This document shows positions 62,156-64,000 of a stretch of DNA of 64,000 nucleotides, in pieces (position 1 is the first letter of the stretch; every line of letters starts with the position of its first letter). The notes below the pieces were generated by a model, which ran no database searches, was not told the DNA's origin, and was given only the letters and a program-made list of their open reading frames with translations. A program made the translations under genes and the position numbers. Origin of the DNA: JAVBQJ01 sp031549115 (GTDB taxonomy: Bacteria > Verrucomicrobiota > Lentisphaeria > Victivallales > Victivallaceae); contig JAVBQJ010000071.1 in NCBI GenBank assembly GCA_031549115.1, positions 7,451 to 71,450 of the forward strand. Reading direction: 5' to 3'.

Positions 62156-62980
62156 TCACTTCCGGTACTTATCGATCAAGGACCGGAGGAGTTCGAGGCC
62201 GGCGATGATGTCGCGTTCCTGCTGGTCGCCGGAGATTTCGCGTTCCAGAATCAACTCGCCGGTGAAGTCGAGTTCGTAGAGCTTTCGGACGATCCGATCG
62301 AAATCGGCGCGGCCCTGTCCGAGCGCGACCTCGGTGCCGAGCGTATAACCGCCGGTTGGAAAGAGTCCGTCCTTTATATGCAGATTCCGGACATATTTTC
62401 CCACCACTTCCAACGCGTCGACCGGATTGCCGCGCCCGTACAGAATCAGGTTGGCGGTATCGAGGTTGACGCCCAGATTCGGCAAAGCCAGATCTTCGAT
62501 GGTGCGCAGCAGCGTCAGCGGGGTTTCCTGGCCCGACTCGAACCAGAAGCCGAGTCCCAGATTGAGACAGTGGAGCGCGACATCGTAAAGGGCGTTGAGC
62601 GTTTCGGCGTAATCACGGCAGCGCGGATTTTCGGGGATGAAGCCGGCATGGGTGATGATGGCGGGGGCGCCGATCTCACGGGCGAAGTCGGCGCCGCGCT
62701 TCAACTCTTCGACCCGACGGCTGCGCAGATCGGCCGGGACGAGCCCGCAGGTTGCCGGGCCGTCGGCGGAATTCCAGACGATTCGCCCCGAATAGCCGGC
62801 CCAGTAGGCAGCCAGGCGAATGTCGTGTCGCTCCATCCCCGTCCGTACCTTCCGGGCCAGTTCCGGCGTCAGCGCCGGAATATCCCAACATTGCAGTTGG
62901 GCGGTCTTCACGCCGTAGCGGGCGGCGGCTTCGAACGGCGCGCCGTCGCGCGTCAGCATCAGCAATACTCCAGGTTCCAT
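62156..62980 (-). CDS. Sugar phosphate isomerase/epimerase (AP-endonuclease-2 type TIM barrel)
   Basis: 274 residues from the ATG at 62980; the long frame upstream is antisense noise. TIM-barrel metal site features: IGAPAIITHAGFIPENP, FWFESGQETPLT (Glu ligand), LGVNLDTANLILYG (Asp ligand) and KYVRNLHIKDGLFP, FTGELILERE. Family members isomerise or epimerise sugars such as inosose, xylulose or tagatose. Followed by the paralogous gene at 63058 upstream on the same strand, so the two form an operon of two related enzymes. Confidence 0.85.
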   Translation of the reverse strand: MEPGVLLMLTRDGAPFEAAARYGVKTAQLQCWDIPALTPELARKVRTGMERHDIRLAAYWAGYSGRIVWNSADGPATCGLVPADLRSRRVEELKRGADFAREIGAPAIITHAGFIPENPRCRDYAETLNALYDVALHCLNLGLGFWFESGQETPLTLLRTIEDLALPNLGVNLDTANLILYGRGNPVDALEVVGKYVRNLHIKDGLFPTGGYTLGTEVALGQGRADFDRIVRKLYELDFTGELILEREISGDQQERDIIAGLELLRSLIDKYRK

Positions 62981-63057
62981 TTGTACTATGATCCTTTGCG
63001 TTGGTTTTTCCGGGCGTCCCTGACGGGGGACGCCCCACAGGAAGCGGCGCGTACCGC

Positions 63058-63855
63058 TTACCAGTTGCGGAGGCGGTCGGCGACCAGCTTCTGCGCTTCC
63101 GGCGCGGAAAGCTTGCCGCTGTAGTCCAGGGTTTCCAGGTTGACCAGATACTCCGCCTTGTGCCGCGGTTCGACGATTTCCCAGAATCCTTTCAGATCCA
63201 GATCGCCGTCGCCGATCATCGCGTCGGCGAAGTATTTGCCGCAGCGTTTGCGTTCGGAGTTCGGAAACTCCGTATCCCGGATATACCAATCCTTCAAATG
63301 AAAGTGAACGATGTCGTCCTTCAGCAGCCGGTAGGCCGCCACCGGATCGCCGGCGGTGGCGATATTGCCGTGGTCGAAGGTCACTTTCAGGCCCGGCACC
63401 TCCCGCAGTACCGCCAACGCTTCTTCGCCGGTGGTGATCGGGCTTTGGGCGAAGCCGGTGCTTTCCAGTGTGACCGTGAGCGGGTAGCTCCGGGCCATCG
63501 CCACCGCCCGGGCAAAGTATTCCGTCCAGCGTTTCCGGCTGTCAGTCATATCCGTCTGATCGCGGAACGCGAACGGCGGAATCATCAGGATCGGCGCTTC
63601 CAGCGCCGCGGCTTCGTCCAAGGTTTCCTTGAGTTCGTCGAGCCAGTCCGGCGCCCCGTCGATGAACTTCGTTTTCAACATCGTATGGCCCGCCACCCGC
63701 AGCCCGGCGTCGAGCGTGGCCCGGCGCAGTTCGGTCGCACTGCTGCCATGCAGCCCGATCCAGTCGATCGCTTCCATGCCGCACTGTACCGCGACGGCCG
63801 CGATTTCACGCGGCGGCGCGGAATCGAGCATAAGCGACATCATACAGAGTCTCAT
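63058..63855 (-). CDS. Sugar phosphate isomerase/epimerase, second gene
   Basis: 265 residues from the ATG at 63855 (RBS agaagga); the longer frame begins ten codons earlier without an RBS. Same fold as its neighbour: VTLESTGFAQS (Glu), GLKVTFDHGNIAT (Asp), IVHFHLKDWYI (His), YLVNLETLDYSG. Only remotely similar to the gene at 62156, so an old duplication or independent origin. The 145 bases to the right edge hold no gene; a possible -35/-10 (TTGCGA, 18 bases, TATCAT) lies just upstream. Confidence 0.85.
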   Translation of the reverse strand: MRLCMMSLMLDSAPPREIAAVAVQCGMEAIDWIGLHGSSATELRRATLDAGLRVAGHTMLKTKFIDGAPDWLDELKETLDEAAALEAPILMIPPFAFRDQTDMTDSRKRWTEYFARAVAMARSYPLTVTLESTGFAQSPITTGEEALAVLREVPGLKVTFDHGNIATAGDPVAAYRLLKDDIVHFHLKDWYIRDTEFPNSERKRCGKYFADAMIGDGDLDLKGFWEIVEPRHKAEYLVNLETLDYSGKLSAPEAQKLVADRLRNW

Positions 63856-64000
63856 ATCACGTCCTTCTATGATAGGTTTTGTCAAGTAGCTTTCGCAACT
63901 TTTCTTGTATTTTCTGTAAAATCTTTCCTTTTCAAAGCAAACTCTCCCTTACCCATGCGTCCATGAGGTTCGAAGCAATCTGTCTTTGCAAAATCGTTTT

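Overview
GC-rich bacterial chromosome, most likely from a Lentisphaerota (Victivallis-like) gut-type saccharolytic anaerobe. The main clue is four single-gene pseudopilins with the FTLIELLVVIAIIAILA start and a C-terminal H-X9-DG motif, each placed directly upstream of a carbohydrate-active or secreted enzyme. This pattern is typical of the Planctomycetes/Lentisphaerae/Verrucomicrobia group. The species is inferred, not proven. No rRNA, tRNA or CRISPR array was seen.

Layout. 1-12 kb: a partial alpha/alpha-barrel protein and an AGE-family epimerase end at a terminator. Two paralogous cassettes follow (promoter, 20-bp operator, pseudopilin, ~980-residue secreted glycosidase-like protein), then a GH36-like alpha-galactosidase. 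12-19 kb: a membrane protein, then a MarR-controlled efflux operon (MarR, HlyD, double ATPase, two permeases), then a convergent AraC regulator. 19-24 kb: a third cassette (pseudopilin, GH2, two-module beta-helix lyase). 24-42 kb: the housekeeping core (CDF metal exporter, parE-parC-type topoisomerase, rpsB-tsf, nadD-rsfS, HrpA helicase, PfkB kinase, metG, MFS carrier). 42-50 kb: a LacI operon (lacI, phosphoesterase, pseudopilin, DUF4838 enzyme), divergent from a GH36 alpha-galactosidase, with two identical LacI-type operators in between. 50-58 kb: an NfeD/flotillin operon, a large secreted CsgG-like protein and a split chromate transporter. 58-64 kb: a PocR-type AraC regulator, an amino-sugar operon (SDR epimerase, nagB, ROK-like kinase) and two sugar-phosphate isomerase-like genes.

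The carbohydrate genes fit together as local glycan-use loci: a regulator or operator, a surface or secretion pseudopilin, a secreted hydrolase or lyase, then cytoplasmic epimerase, deaminase and kinase steps.

The least explained signal is in the gaps between genes. Three ~230-bp elements (32.1, 34.0 and 42.2 kb) keep an invariant scaffold while several hairpin stems change with compensating substitutions, which suggests selection on RNA or single-stranded DNA structure. A second family of 3'-UTR repeats includes a ~480-bp inverted pair at 24.0 and 50.2 kb that also carries a swapped but still paired hairpin.
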